Source of the DNA: Sanderia malayensis
Taxonomy: Eukaryota > Cnidaria > Scyphozoa > Semaeostomeae > Pelagiidae
Direction of reading: 5' to 3'
Length of the DNA stretch: 64,000 nt
Assembly (NCBI GenBank): GCA_013076295.1
Contig: RQOL01000772.1
Location: forward strand, 2,385,087-2,449,086
A program made the translations under genes and the position numbers. Positions within the stretch are counted from its first letter, which is position 1, and every line of letters starts with the position of its first letter. Positions 11,175 to 22,580 of the stretch are shown here, one piece after another. Below the pieces are notes generated by a model. That model was given only the letters and a program-made list of their open reading frames with translations. It made no database searches and was not told the origin of the DNA.

Positions 11175-14160
11175 TCAAGTTGCATGTTTCTTAATATCAT
11201 CAATGATACTCCTTGCCTTTTGCCAAGCTTCTTTCTCTTTATCCTTCAACATTAAAATATATGCTATTAATTAGTGGAAAACATGCTGATAACAAATACA
11301 AGAAGATATAAATCGAAAAAACTGTAAAAAGAGAACCTCTTCACTTTCTTTATTTAACAAACTTTTCATCGCCTTTCCAAGTTTTGAAACTAGGAATGAA
11401 ATAAACAAGAATAAGTTGGTAGATAAGATTAGAAAAATAAATGACGGAACAAATTGATTAATAGAAATTACACTTCACCTGATGAATTTGTAACTTTATC
11501 ATCTCCAAATTGCAGTGATTCCATATCAGGAATAAATACGCCATATTGATTAACATAACCCATTGCTAAACGCCTGCAAGTCAACATATATAGGCACATT
11601 CATTCGCAATCTTGCATAGCTTATACATAACTTAATACAATTGGCATAAAAAGTTATGAAGTTTTTATAATAAATGTATGATAAACAAACCCTGCATCTG
11701 GTCGATACCACAAGTCATCAGAATCTCTATCAAGGAAATCTGGAAACGAGGCAGCAGAAGAAAGAAGTCCCGTTGCTTCATTTCTTGAATCTGATGACGA
11801 AGCTGTACTTGATACGTCATCAATCTTTTGTGATTCAATTGAGTTTTTCAGAAAGCTTTCCATCAGCTTAACAAATGCATCACTTTTTAAAAAATTTGGA
11901 AAAAATATCTGGGGAAAGAATAAAAAACTAAATTTCACAAGTGAGAAATAAAGTAAGAAATAAATTGATAAGCATGTCCACCAACCTCTTTTAAAGCAGT
12001 CCAAGCATATGCAGCAGGAATACAAAAACAATTTGCCTGTGGACCATCTTCACGACATATATTATTTTCAATAACAATTCTCAACTTATCATCATCAATC
12101 AACTGATGATTATTGCGCATTGAAAAGTATCTACAAGAAAACATTTTATCATATTCAAAATTATTTACACAAAAAGCATTCAATGATTGATAAAACATTG
12201 ATGAATAAAAGTAATATTCAAACTTTTCATAAATTGACATTGCATCTTCTATAGCTTCATTTATGTCATAATTGCCATTTAGTAATTGTCTGCTTATATT
12301 ATCTTCGAAGTTTTCAACCATAAACCAAAATTCAACAACCTCTCTAAACGTTTCTTGATCTAAGTACTAAAAAAAATAAAATATCATATTCATCAAAATC
12401 AATTATAATCATATCATAAAAAGATTTGCTGTCTCCAATGCCATAGATTGCTCTATAAACCATGTACAGAGCATTAGTAATCAAAGCACAGTAAGTGCTC
12501 TAACACAAAACTCAGAGTTTCAAAAAAACCAGCCTTTTCTTTCTGTGCTTCCACTATATATTACTCTCACTTATATATAAAAACATATGACAAAAACTAC
12601 CTCCATGAAGTAGAATAGTGAATGGTCATCATATAAAATATCTTCAAATTTTAGTTTTGTCTCTCGAAGCACAAACAATTTGAATTTATTCCCAAATGTA
12701 CTTTCCGAGAATTTGTTATACAATCTAAAAGAATAAATATAACAATAATAAGGTCTTTTTAAAGTGAGTTTGTAAAAAAAAATAAAACCACACATAAAAC
12801 TACCAACTTCTCTAATTGGTTGAACACAAATTTCTGAGCAGGTAGAAAACATTCGGCATATACATGATCTCTATCTCGACATATACCAGCTAAAAATAAA
12901 CGATAATCAATTACACCTTTATATGCTAAATATGAAGATAACTGACAAGTATAAACAAGTGGAAAGATATTTGATTATAGTACCTTCAATATCATTTCTT
13001 ATTTTTGAAGGAACATTTATGGGTTCATCTGCATCTAAAGACACATACTTTGCATATATTCCAACTGCATCAATAACAGTACCTTTATCAACAAAAACAA
13101 TTATGCATATGATGTTTATCCCTTTAATCCAATATTTAACATTATTAACATGTGAAACTATGACAAATCAAGAGAAACAATAATCGAAATGGAAGAACAT
13201 ATTTAATTCATACTTACTCCTTCTTCTATTCGTTGTTTGTTCTACAGACTGCAGGTTGCTTACAGAGTCATTAGAATTCAAAGTGTTTTCTTCGTTAGCC
13301 ATGTTGTTAGAAGAGCAAAATGGTCTCCAATCAGTTGACTCTTGCTGCATAATATCTGATTTGTAAATTGCTGTTGGATCATTTATTTCATAACCTTGAC
13401 ATTGGCTAGCAGATTGACTAATAAAAACATCTTTACCAAACAAATTTCCCTGTTGAACAGGTGCATTATGCTCAGCTATACTATTTGATGATGCCAATAT
13501 GACTTGACTCTTGAAACAACCAGTACATGAGTTACACTCCGCATGATTTTCAGAGTCATGTGACATCTTATTATGTGAATGAAATTTGCATCGTTCAGAA
13601 GAAACAACTTTAAAGGTTTCAACAGCAAGCCAGAAATCCACAAGGTGTTGCAAGTCTTTGTCTCTCAAATACTCCATAAAATAAGCAAGTGCTATTGGGT
13701 TTTTTAACATATCATTCACAGGTGGTGACAGTTTAGAGACTTTTCTTGATGATTCTTTTGGCTTTGAAATAAATAATATATCTCTCAATGAATTAACACT
13801 TAAACAAGAAAGTATGTTATTATTGAAGTTATAAAATAGAAACATATTAAACCTTCAAGTTGCATCCTTGGCTTTCAAGAAGCCCCTTCAGATCAAGACC
13901 TTGAAAAAATAGTAGATATCATGTTGTTGATGGACCTATATAAGAATTAATCACTCTAAACCACATTTACAGATCACATTTTAAGTTTATAGGGTTTACA
14001 ATTACAAAACAACGGGGTTACCTATCTAATTATTCTTCTACTGGCATATATTACCTGAAGAAGGAAAGGATGGAGCAAGATCACTGTCTTGCTTGCTTTT
14101 GGTGGACTTTTTCTCTGCTTTTCCTTTTTTTTCATCTTTCCTTTTCGAAAATTTCATCAT
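11175..14160 (-). CDS. AKAP10: AKAP10-like (D-AKAP2) dual-RGS A-kinase anchoring protein
   Basis: A scaffold that tethers protein kinase A through a C-terminal amphipathic helix and carries RGS folds. Twelve exons in phase: 14055-14160, 13853-13899, 13217-~13760, 12984-13082, 12804-12889, 12601-12724, 12224-12366, 11986-12130, 11691-11908, 11479-11573, 11337-11389, 11175-11243, about 575 aa (human ~660). The basic N-terminus (MMKFSKRKDEKKGK) resembles the family start. RGS-A is near residues 65-105 (MLKNPIALAYFMEYL, HLVDFWLAVETF). RGS-B spans about 240-455 (DAVGIYAKYVS, DHSLFYFME, IVIENNICREDGPQANCF, FFPNFLKSD). The conserved YVNQYGVFIPDMES and the PKA-binding helix AWQKARSIIDDIKKHAT end the protein. 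It lies head to head with Tbx1/10, 842 bp apart. Confidence 0.9.
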
Positions 14161-15002
14161 TTTAATCACGTATTGACATTTGGACTATTCCTATCGTTGT
14201 CCTCTCAGAATAGGCCCTCTCAAATTAGCTCTTTCCTTCGTAGACATGTCCAATTTTTCGATACAAGAGGAAGAAGAGGCTAATTATTAGATTATAATAT
14301 AATCAGTTCATATTTGATAGTGATTAAGGTCCAATAATCAAAAATATATGCAATGCCGATAGGACAACAACACTTCGTTCACTTTGCTTCCGTTTTCGTT
14401 TCGTCACTTACTATGTACAACAACACAAAAACAACACAACACAACTGACAAACTGAGCAGTACCTCACTGCACAGTCCTCCCACCTTCAATGTAATACCC
14501 TCAACACAAACGAAACTACTTCAATTCGTATTTATTTAAAAAATAAAATGAATCATGATAAATAGATGCAATATAATATAAATCAACAATGTGGAGGTGC
14601 CTTGCACTTTGGAGTAAATTGCTTGCATTAGCTGATCTTATCTCAAAGAAAGAAACCACTGATTAACATTATTGCGGCCTTGTTGATAGTGTCAACAGAA
14701 TGCGCAGTGACCTGCAAATATAAACGTGTGCTGTATTTTTACAAACGTGTCAGGATAACAAGAGACACGGAATTGAAATATTGATGACAAATACGAAATA
14801 AAGAAGAATTTTGACCTGTATCGTACAACCGACCACAGGGGAAGTAGGCTAACTGAGTTAGTGACAGATGGTGTTATGATGACGCCAAGCATCAATTATC
14901 TAATTGCAATTCTATCTCAACCATTATATGCACAGTGTTGCAAATATTTTCTTATTAATCACACATCGAAAGCTGAGGAAGAAGGTAACGCTCGGATAAA
15001 AT
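14161..15002. promoter_or_regulatory. Shared intergenic region between divergent AKAP10 and Tbx1/10
   Basis: This 842-bp spacer separates the two start codons and must hold both proximal promoters unless distant 5' exons exist. A consensus GATA site (AGATAAGA on the - strand) is at 14636-14643 and a shorter GGATAA lies near 14995. No clear TATA box was identified. Regulatory function is inferred from position only. Confidence 0.35.
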
Positions 15003-18000
15003 ATGCAATCACTATTAAACATGTCTGCCAAAGCTAATGCATTTTCAATCGCGCAACTTTTGGACGCAAACAATTCGGACATTCAAGAATATGTTAGTGC
15101 AAAAAGTATGCTTGGTAATTGGACATCTTCACACCAAATAGAAATAGATATGGAAGGTATGTTAAGTGTGTATATACTTTCTTATTCCTATCTTGACTGT
15201 ATTTATCATGTTGCAGTTGCTGGTCTGTTCAATATACAAAGTGCAATGACGACGAAGCCAACACATACAACTAAACTAACGTAATCTTGCTCTAATATAA
15301 TAATATGATACAAAATTGTCAGGCCGGAGGGCGGATGACTTGGGATACTTTGACTGGCTCGGCTTGACACATTCCATGTGTAGTGTAGTTGAAGTTGGAA
15401 ACAGTTACCTTTGCAAGATACATGCGACCACTTGTGAAAAGTTCACTGAAATGAGAAGAAGGCGTTTAGGGAGATTCTTTTGCAAAGAAACGCTCATAGC
15501 ATCAATCAACAAATATTTATTTGACTACTTCAAATTTCTATGAAATCTTTCAGCACGTTGCTGAGTAATTGATGATAGCTTAAAATCAATCCCAGTTTAA
15601 TCTTATGTTTCGCACAGTTTTCATTTATTGTTTTCTTAATACATTGTATGTACTTGCCCACCTACCACCAAAGCTTTAAGTTCAAAGGAAATTACCCTAA
15701 TCCTTTCATTACTTGATAGAGTTCTCCATTTTATCGGAGAACAAGTGACTTCATTCGAGCTTCAAACAAATAACAAGATAACGATGATAGAGTTAAGTGG
15801 ATACTTAAACTGGCCAAGTAATCCGATGACAGTAAGAGAAATAATAATTATAGATGATTATTACATTTTTAGAAACGTTAAAAAATGCTGGGACTGGAAA
15901 GAAATCGGAGAGATCGAAGACTCATGCATCTAATGATGATGTTTTATATTGCGAGCGAGTGAATGAAGCGTGCAACAACATTACAGAGAGAAAGCTTTCA
16001 GGAAAGTCATATGAAATACAACTTGCACAAATTCGATGTGAATTGGAAATGAGATCATTGTGGCAAGAATTCAATTTACTTGGAACAGAAATGATCGTTA
16101 CTAAAGCTGGGAGGTATATACCACAACCCTTGCTGTCTTATTAAGTCTGGCTGTAAACATGTAAATATCTCGTGAACATATGAGTCATGTTTGGTTTCGA
16201 ATGTTTTAGGAGAATGTTTCCGACATATCAAATACGCTTACATGGAATGGAAATGAACACAAGATACATGCTAATGATGGACTTCATTCCTATAGATGAT
16301 AAAAGATATCGTTATGCATTTCACAGTTCAAAATGGCTGGTTGCAGGTAAAGCTGATCCATCTGTCCCAGGAAGAGTTTACATGCATCCAGACTCGCCAA
16401 ATACTGGAGCTCATTGGATGAAACAAACTGTCTCATTTGATAAATTAAAATTAACCAACAATATAATGGATAAAAATGGTCATGTAAGTATACGACGGAC
16501 TGCTCGTCATTTCTTTTCATTCATAACTGCTGGTGGTGTGGAATTGCTGGAGAGAGAAAAGTGCCACTGAAACTATTCATGAAATAGTATCTTGTGTTTT
16601 CACAAGTGTTGTATGGAAAACCACGCCACGATATTAATCTAATAATCTCCAAGTGATGACATCAGACTTAAGAAGAAATGCTAGCGATAATACTGTGTGT
16701 CTGATAATCTTGTTACCACCAAATAAGTTATGATTGCATTTGCCAACAATGGTGCCGATAGATAGGTCAGCCCATAGTTGGTTGGTCAATTTATTTTTGG
16801 TCAACAATCTATTTCATTTTTGACGCAGATAATACTAAATTCAATGCATAAATATCAGCCTCGTTTGCACGTAGTGGTTTGTGACACAAACGCACCATTG
16901 AAAGAAAACAACGATGGAAAAATAGAGGAATTGAAAAAGGATTTAGTGCGCATGTTTGCATTCAAAGAAACTGAATTTACAGCAGTGACGGCCTATCAAA
17001 ACCACATGGCAAGTGAACCTCATTTGTAGCAGTACAATGAGTTGTATATGCAATTGACACATAACGCACGTCTTGTACAACACAATAACAAAACTCCTCT
17101 GATGTTGTTTTTAGATAACTCAATTGAAAATAGCCAGTAATCCATTTGCAAAAGGATTCAGAGATTGTGATGCAGACTCGTGGTAAATGAGAACACGTTC
17201 AGCTAGAATAAATTATGCTAATTATGACAATTATGATCGATCGATTGATTGACTCGACTCTTTGCTTTCAGTGTGAGCCAAGTGATGAAAAGGATTCCAA
17301 ACAACAACAGCAACAACGATAATAGAAATTTTTCCATTACCCATCATGCAATGAATAATACATCATCAGTATACAATTCTACAACGGGATCTCTTTATGA
17401 TGGTGAGGCTATACTTCATTTTACAATCTATGATGGCTTTAGTTTAGCTTTGAAATTTTGAGCCTTCCTATACATACAGCAAACTGTAGCAAAAAGTGTG
17501 GCTCAGTGACGCAACAAAACTTTTCAAATAAAACTTGGTCTTATTGAATTGAACTTGAGAGAAAAATAGCCAGCCCCGTGTGAATGAAAATTTTGGTTTT
17601 TGGTTTTCACAGTTTTCAGAATATAATTCTGCTTGCTTCGCAGCAACAACAATCATTTTTGTGTTTGAAAAGTTACAGTTCGTTATCCTTAAATCCTGCG
17701 TAAACCACAGTGAAGATATGAATTGTTTCGGTGTTGAAACTACCTGCCACAATTCACATCAGCTAATTTATATTGAAAGCTGTGAAATTTCGATCAAGAT
17801 TAGATTTCCTTAAACTCGATGATGATTATTATTATCATTAGTTTAACCTCATTGTAGGTGACGTCATGTATGCAACATCGCCATCGTCACCATCCAATGT
17901 TGCATCGTTGTTTCCCACTAATCACCATCACCACCATCATCATCATAATCATCATAATCATCGATATGGACAGACACAATCAATGATTGCATCGTCATCA

Positions 18001-18132
18001 GAAAATCAACAATATCAATCAAAGATAAGCAATGGTTCACATCAACAACCAATTCATAGGTATTCACCTTATGTGACGTATTATGGTAATGGTAGACCAA
18101 CTCAGTTTACTGGTTCATCTCAATTCGCCTAA
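15003..18132 (+). CDS. Tbx1/10: T-box transcription factor of the Tbx1/10 class
   Basis: A DNA-binding regulator of the Tbx1/10 subfamily (pharyngeal and muscle development in chordates). Seven exons in phase: 15003-15156, 15873-16113, 16210-16483, 16829-17008, 17115-17182, 17272-17402, 17858-18132, ~440 aa. The N-terminus has an eh1-like motif (AFSIAQLL), a potential Groucho-binding site. The T-box lies at about residues 104-303: [109 protein letters not shown] is diagnostic for Tbx1/10 rather than Tbx20 or Tbx2/3. The C-terminal region is low-complexity, Asn/Ser-rich, with a broken poly-His run near residue 370-385. The intron after exon 4 uses a GC donor. Confidence 0.92.
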
Positions 18133-18738
18133 TTACAAATGTCCTCTTCATTGTCGTGTGTTGTATTTTTGTTAGTCTTATCGATGTAAAGAATTATCGC
18201 GATAGATAGCTTTATTGTGCTAAATCTATATGATGAATGTAAATAGAGGTCGTTATTCTCGTAGATTCAATCTACGGTTGTCAATGCGCAAAAGTAAATG
18301 CTATTTTTCGTATTTGGTTTTGTTTGTTGGACATAGCTGTATTAAGTTTTATCCCTTGTCAGAAATTTCATAATTGCATAATAGGTCATACAAAAGAAAG
18401 AGTATTTTTTCAGAACGAGATGTCTAAATGTATTAAAATATGTACAATCATGCAGATGTTAGAAATCATCAGGAATTAACAAGATTATTATTCCTTCTTA
18501 TCACTCAGTGACTGAGGCGGGACAACGCTGTTGCATGTAGACAGTGTTATGTAAATGAAACGTGTTTTGTTTTTATCCCCTCCACTTTCTTTGTCTTCAT
18601 TTAAATCATCGAAATAGCATCGGTGTTGGACATTTTTTAACATTATTAAGACTTAACGGAATGAAAACACAATAGCGCGATCTCCTTTCCATTGCAATAC
18701 CACTAAATGCAATAAGATCAATTAGAATTATTTTAACC
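18133..18738. other. Convergent intergenic region Tbx1/10 - NF2
   Basis: The 606 bp between two stop codons presumably contain both 3' UTRs. No extra gene or repeat was recognised. Confidence 0.6.
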
Positions 18739-21700
18739 TCACCTTTCATCAACTACATATGTATCACAGTCTTTCGAAGAATTGTACTCTTGCATTCCCA
18801 TTGCTTTCTGTCACCTATAAAACCAAGACGAAAATATTTTTAGCTATCGATAAAATTTATGAACTATCAATCTTGTTGTTTCACGTTGCTTCCAATTGTT
18901 GGAATCTTGCGAAAATAAATTAGAAATATTTGTTATAATTCACCTTTTTCAATGTAGAATATTTTGACTCTCCCTTTTCAACATTTTCTGAATGCATAAG
19001 TTCCAGGATGTCTTGCTTTCCTGCTACTTTTAATCCCTGAGATGAAAACATTGATTTTATTAAATCAATAAATAATATGGATCGCTGACTATCAGATATT
19101 GACAATGAAGTCTGGAAAAAATGTACCTCAATTTCTGACTTTAATTCTGAAAGTTGTTTTTGTAAATCTTTGCTTTTTTGAAGATATTCCAACCTTTTAT
19201 AAAACAGTTAAATAGGATGAGATCAATATAAGAATAGATTTTACAATTGATAATAAAATGCCAGCATATATATAATAAATTATGACTAAAAATTTACCGT
19301 TCTTGTTGAATCTCTGAAGAGAATAAAACAATACCTGGACCATTATCAAAATTAGATGCTGCACTGGCGCCATACTCTTGTCTTTGATTGGAAAATTGCT
19401 GAAATTAAATAAAACATCAAACAAGAAGTCTTTACTATCATTAAAATGGAAGTATATGTGACGTAGTGTGAAATGAAATAATGATGATGATGACGTACAA
19501 GATTCTGTGACCGAGTTTGTGATGATGTTATTTGAATAAGTTTTTCTTTCGCATTCCTTTCTGCTTCTCTTGCTCTTTGCAATTGATCTTTCAATTGTTC
19601 ACTTGATTTCATACTTGAAATAAAAACAATTTTTTCTAATACTTGCATGCATGATAGTAATAAACAATAATAATGATATATAAATAAAGATTACCTTTTC
19701 TCGGATTGATCAAGGATGGAGCGAATTGCCGTTTCCCGCTCTCGTATTCTTCCTTCCAACATTGTTTTTTGAGCTTCTTTCTGAATAATATCCACAAATC
19801 CAAGTGTTTAGGTACATTATAAAAATGTCAAAAATTAATAATAATAATTATGAAAAAGGACAATTGGTAGGATAGCAAACGATGATCGGTAATAAATGGA
19901 AACCAACAAAAAATATTTTACTTCCGACATTGACATGTTTAATTTGAATATTTCGTTTTCAAGTTCAGCTGCTTTTCGAAGAAGCAATGCAGATTCTTCT
20001 TCAGCTATTCTGGCTTTTTCTGCTAACAGATTCGTCGTTTCTTCTGTACGAAGCTAAAAATAATTTTATCACACAAAACTTGAACTAAATAGCGAACAAA
20101 CTCACTTTCAAATAGTTGAAAATTAACTATAAGATACTAAAAAATTAATTTCCTTTACCAAAGACTCTCTGTAACTTTCAAGTTCAGTTTGATATTCCTC
20201 TAATCGTGTCCTCATTTCTTCATTTTCTCTTTGCGCAGCAATTCTTAATTCTTTTTCATGAAAATATCTTTGTCTGTCTTTCTAAAATAAAGTTCATTTT
20301 CCCAGTGTTAGAACGGCATCCATTCATTAAAGAATCAGAAAAAACAGAAAATAGTAAAATTTGTCGACCTCTCGTCTTAGCCTTTCCTCCTTTGCTTGTG
20401 ACTTCATTTGTTGTACTTCCATAGTATCTGGCTTCCTTCTGCGCATGTATAGGTCGTGACTACCAATGGAAAGATCTAAAATCTATTGTATCAAATAAAC
20501 AAACAAATTTTATACAAAATTACATTGATTTAAAATTATAGTAATATGAAACGAACAATTATACGTACCTGACGATTAAATTTTCCATCTTCGGAATAAA
20601 AAATAAAATTTGGCTCAACTTTGTCTACAGAACTTATTGTAAACTAAAAGAGGAGTAATGACTTTTTAAACAAGAAAACTATGAATCAATATGATGATTT
20701 GAAAATTGACAATTAAGGATAGAACTTACTTTTTTATTTTTAAATGTCATATTTTCAATTTCACTCCAAATGAAATACACAACTGGCATCAACTTATTGT
20801 CTTTATTGTATACACTAATTCCAGTAGGATGAATGCCAATCCACAGTTCTGTTGATTTTTTGTTCTAAAATATACATTGACAAGATCATTAATTTAGTAA
20901 ACAATTCATGCTGAATTTTTTACCAAATTATTATCATATTTCATAATACCTTAATTGAGAAGTAATTTATGGCAAACATTTCCAAATCTTGAGCAATTTT
21001 CAAATACTCTATTTCAGCTTCACATCTTTAGCAAAATAAATGAAATATTTCATAAATGTGCATTATAATATAATAAACATCATCAGTTAATATAACAATT
21101 ATAACATTCCAAATTATAATTTTTACCTACTCATCCCTTGATACGTGGCATACCAAGATACAATCTTTTCCTCCCACATTTCTGCTGTTAATTGATATTG
21201 ATCTGTAACCTATCAAATCAATTTTACAGTGCAATGAATTATGCCATAAACCCTTGAATAAGCCCCTGAATAAAACCCAACAAAAAATTCATTTTTGCAA
21301 ATATGCCCCTGGTGGCTTATTCAAGAATTTACATTAATTCATAAGCAAGTCAACTGATTACCCTTTTTGGAAGCAATTGCTCCTCTGATAAAAACCCCAG
21401 TTGATGAACTTTTTCATCATAATCTCCATACTGTAAAGGAAAAACATCATAACTTCATTAAATATTGACAATAATCAAGTTGTCTAACCCTAACCTTCTT
21501 AATATAATCATAATGACAATTTAAAGACCTTAGCTTGTAAAGCAAATGATGCTAATAACACAGATGCTTCTGCAGGACAAAATATATCCATATTCAAAAT
21601 AGCTTCTTGGACTTGAAGGAAAAATAAATGCTGTGTCATTTCTTGAATAATTTCCTCCTCAACATCTTCTGGATAAAATTTAACCATTAAAAACAACCGA

Positions 21701-22183
21701 CTGGTGTTTCTATCATCTCCTATTTGATCAATGACCTAAAAACAAATTTATTAAAGTTACAAAGAATAAACATCTGCAATACTAGATTGAAAATGTGTGA
21801 ATTGCTACAAGATGCATATGATATTATAGTATATTAATAGGATATATATTTTTACTTTATCTTCCATTCTAAGCCACCATTTCATTCCGTCCACTGTGAA
21901 ATATGTTAATCCAAAATACCAATATTCTCTGAGACCAATTGTTTTGCATAATAATTCAAATAATGATTTTCCTCTGATATTTGACTAAAAAATAAATTTC
22001 CCAGCTCTGTATATTGGGTCAGACTAATCGTCGAAGCCAGTCTGTCTGAGAAGGCCTAAAGTTGATAAAGTAAAATGACACTTGCATAAAATTACAAATT
22101 ACCTTGACAGGAAAATCCATGTCGGCATCCATGGTAGATATTTTGATGTCAATGTATTTATGATTCACTTTTGCTAGTGCCAT
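18739..22183 (-). CDS. NF2: Merlin (neurofibromin 2), FERM-domain tumour suppressor
   Basis: Merlin links cortical membrane proteins to Hippo signalling. Exons in order: 22103-22183, 21856-21984, 21529-21735, 21362-21430, 21127-21209, 20950-21025, 20730-20864, 20569-20643, 20369-20482, 20159-20281, 19922-20053, 19695-19780, 19499-19613, 19298-19398, 19127-19193, 18944-19036, 18739-18814, ~586 aa (human 595). FERM is about residues 10-310 ([84 protein letters not shown]). A long charged coiled coil follows (ERLRRE to [15 protein letters not shown]). The C-terminal helix region ([34 protein letters not shown]) is merlin-like rather than ERM-like: the ERM actin-binding end is absent. The serine equivalent to human S518 sits in LFSSEI, without the basic residue upstream. 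Confidence 0.93.
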
Positions 22184-22580
22184 TGTAAGGTGTGAGTAAG
22201 TAATGTAGTATAAATTAATAAAAAGTAAACATGGGCGTTGTTGTAATGAAATAAAATTTGATAAATACAGCAACAACAACAGGTTAAGTTATGTTAGTGA
22301 GCAAGGAAGGAAATGTCAGTGCAGTTTTATCATAGTCATAAGAAAAACTATGATTTTATGACTATGGTTTTGCATATTAAAATTTACATTATACATTTGA
22401 TTAATTTTTAATTCAACTTTGCAGTTAAAGGTCTTTACAATTTATAAAAGTTAGATACCCACAATCTAAAAATACTAAGTTATTTTCTGTAATAATGCAT
22501 TTTGAAATACAAAGAAATATCATAGAGTAGATTAGCATTTTTTAGTATTTCCAAGTAATTTGGAGCTCGAAAAAATAATT

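Noticed and set aside
15316..15543. Extra or alternative Tbx1/10 exon after an AG at 15320
   Set aside because: Open but unlike any T-box protein. Exon 1 joins exon 2 (15873) directly in phase.
15003..18132. Assignment as Tbx20 because of the ANAFSIA N-terminus
   Set aside because: The T-box residues ([45 protein letters not shown]) follow Tbx1/10, not Tbx20.
19298..19335. A 16-nt microexon in merlin flanked by AG and GT
   Set aside because: It would need a 21-nt intron, too short for normal splicing; the 21 nt are in frame and open, so the segment is read as one 101-nt exon.
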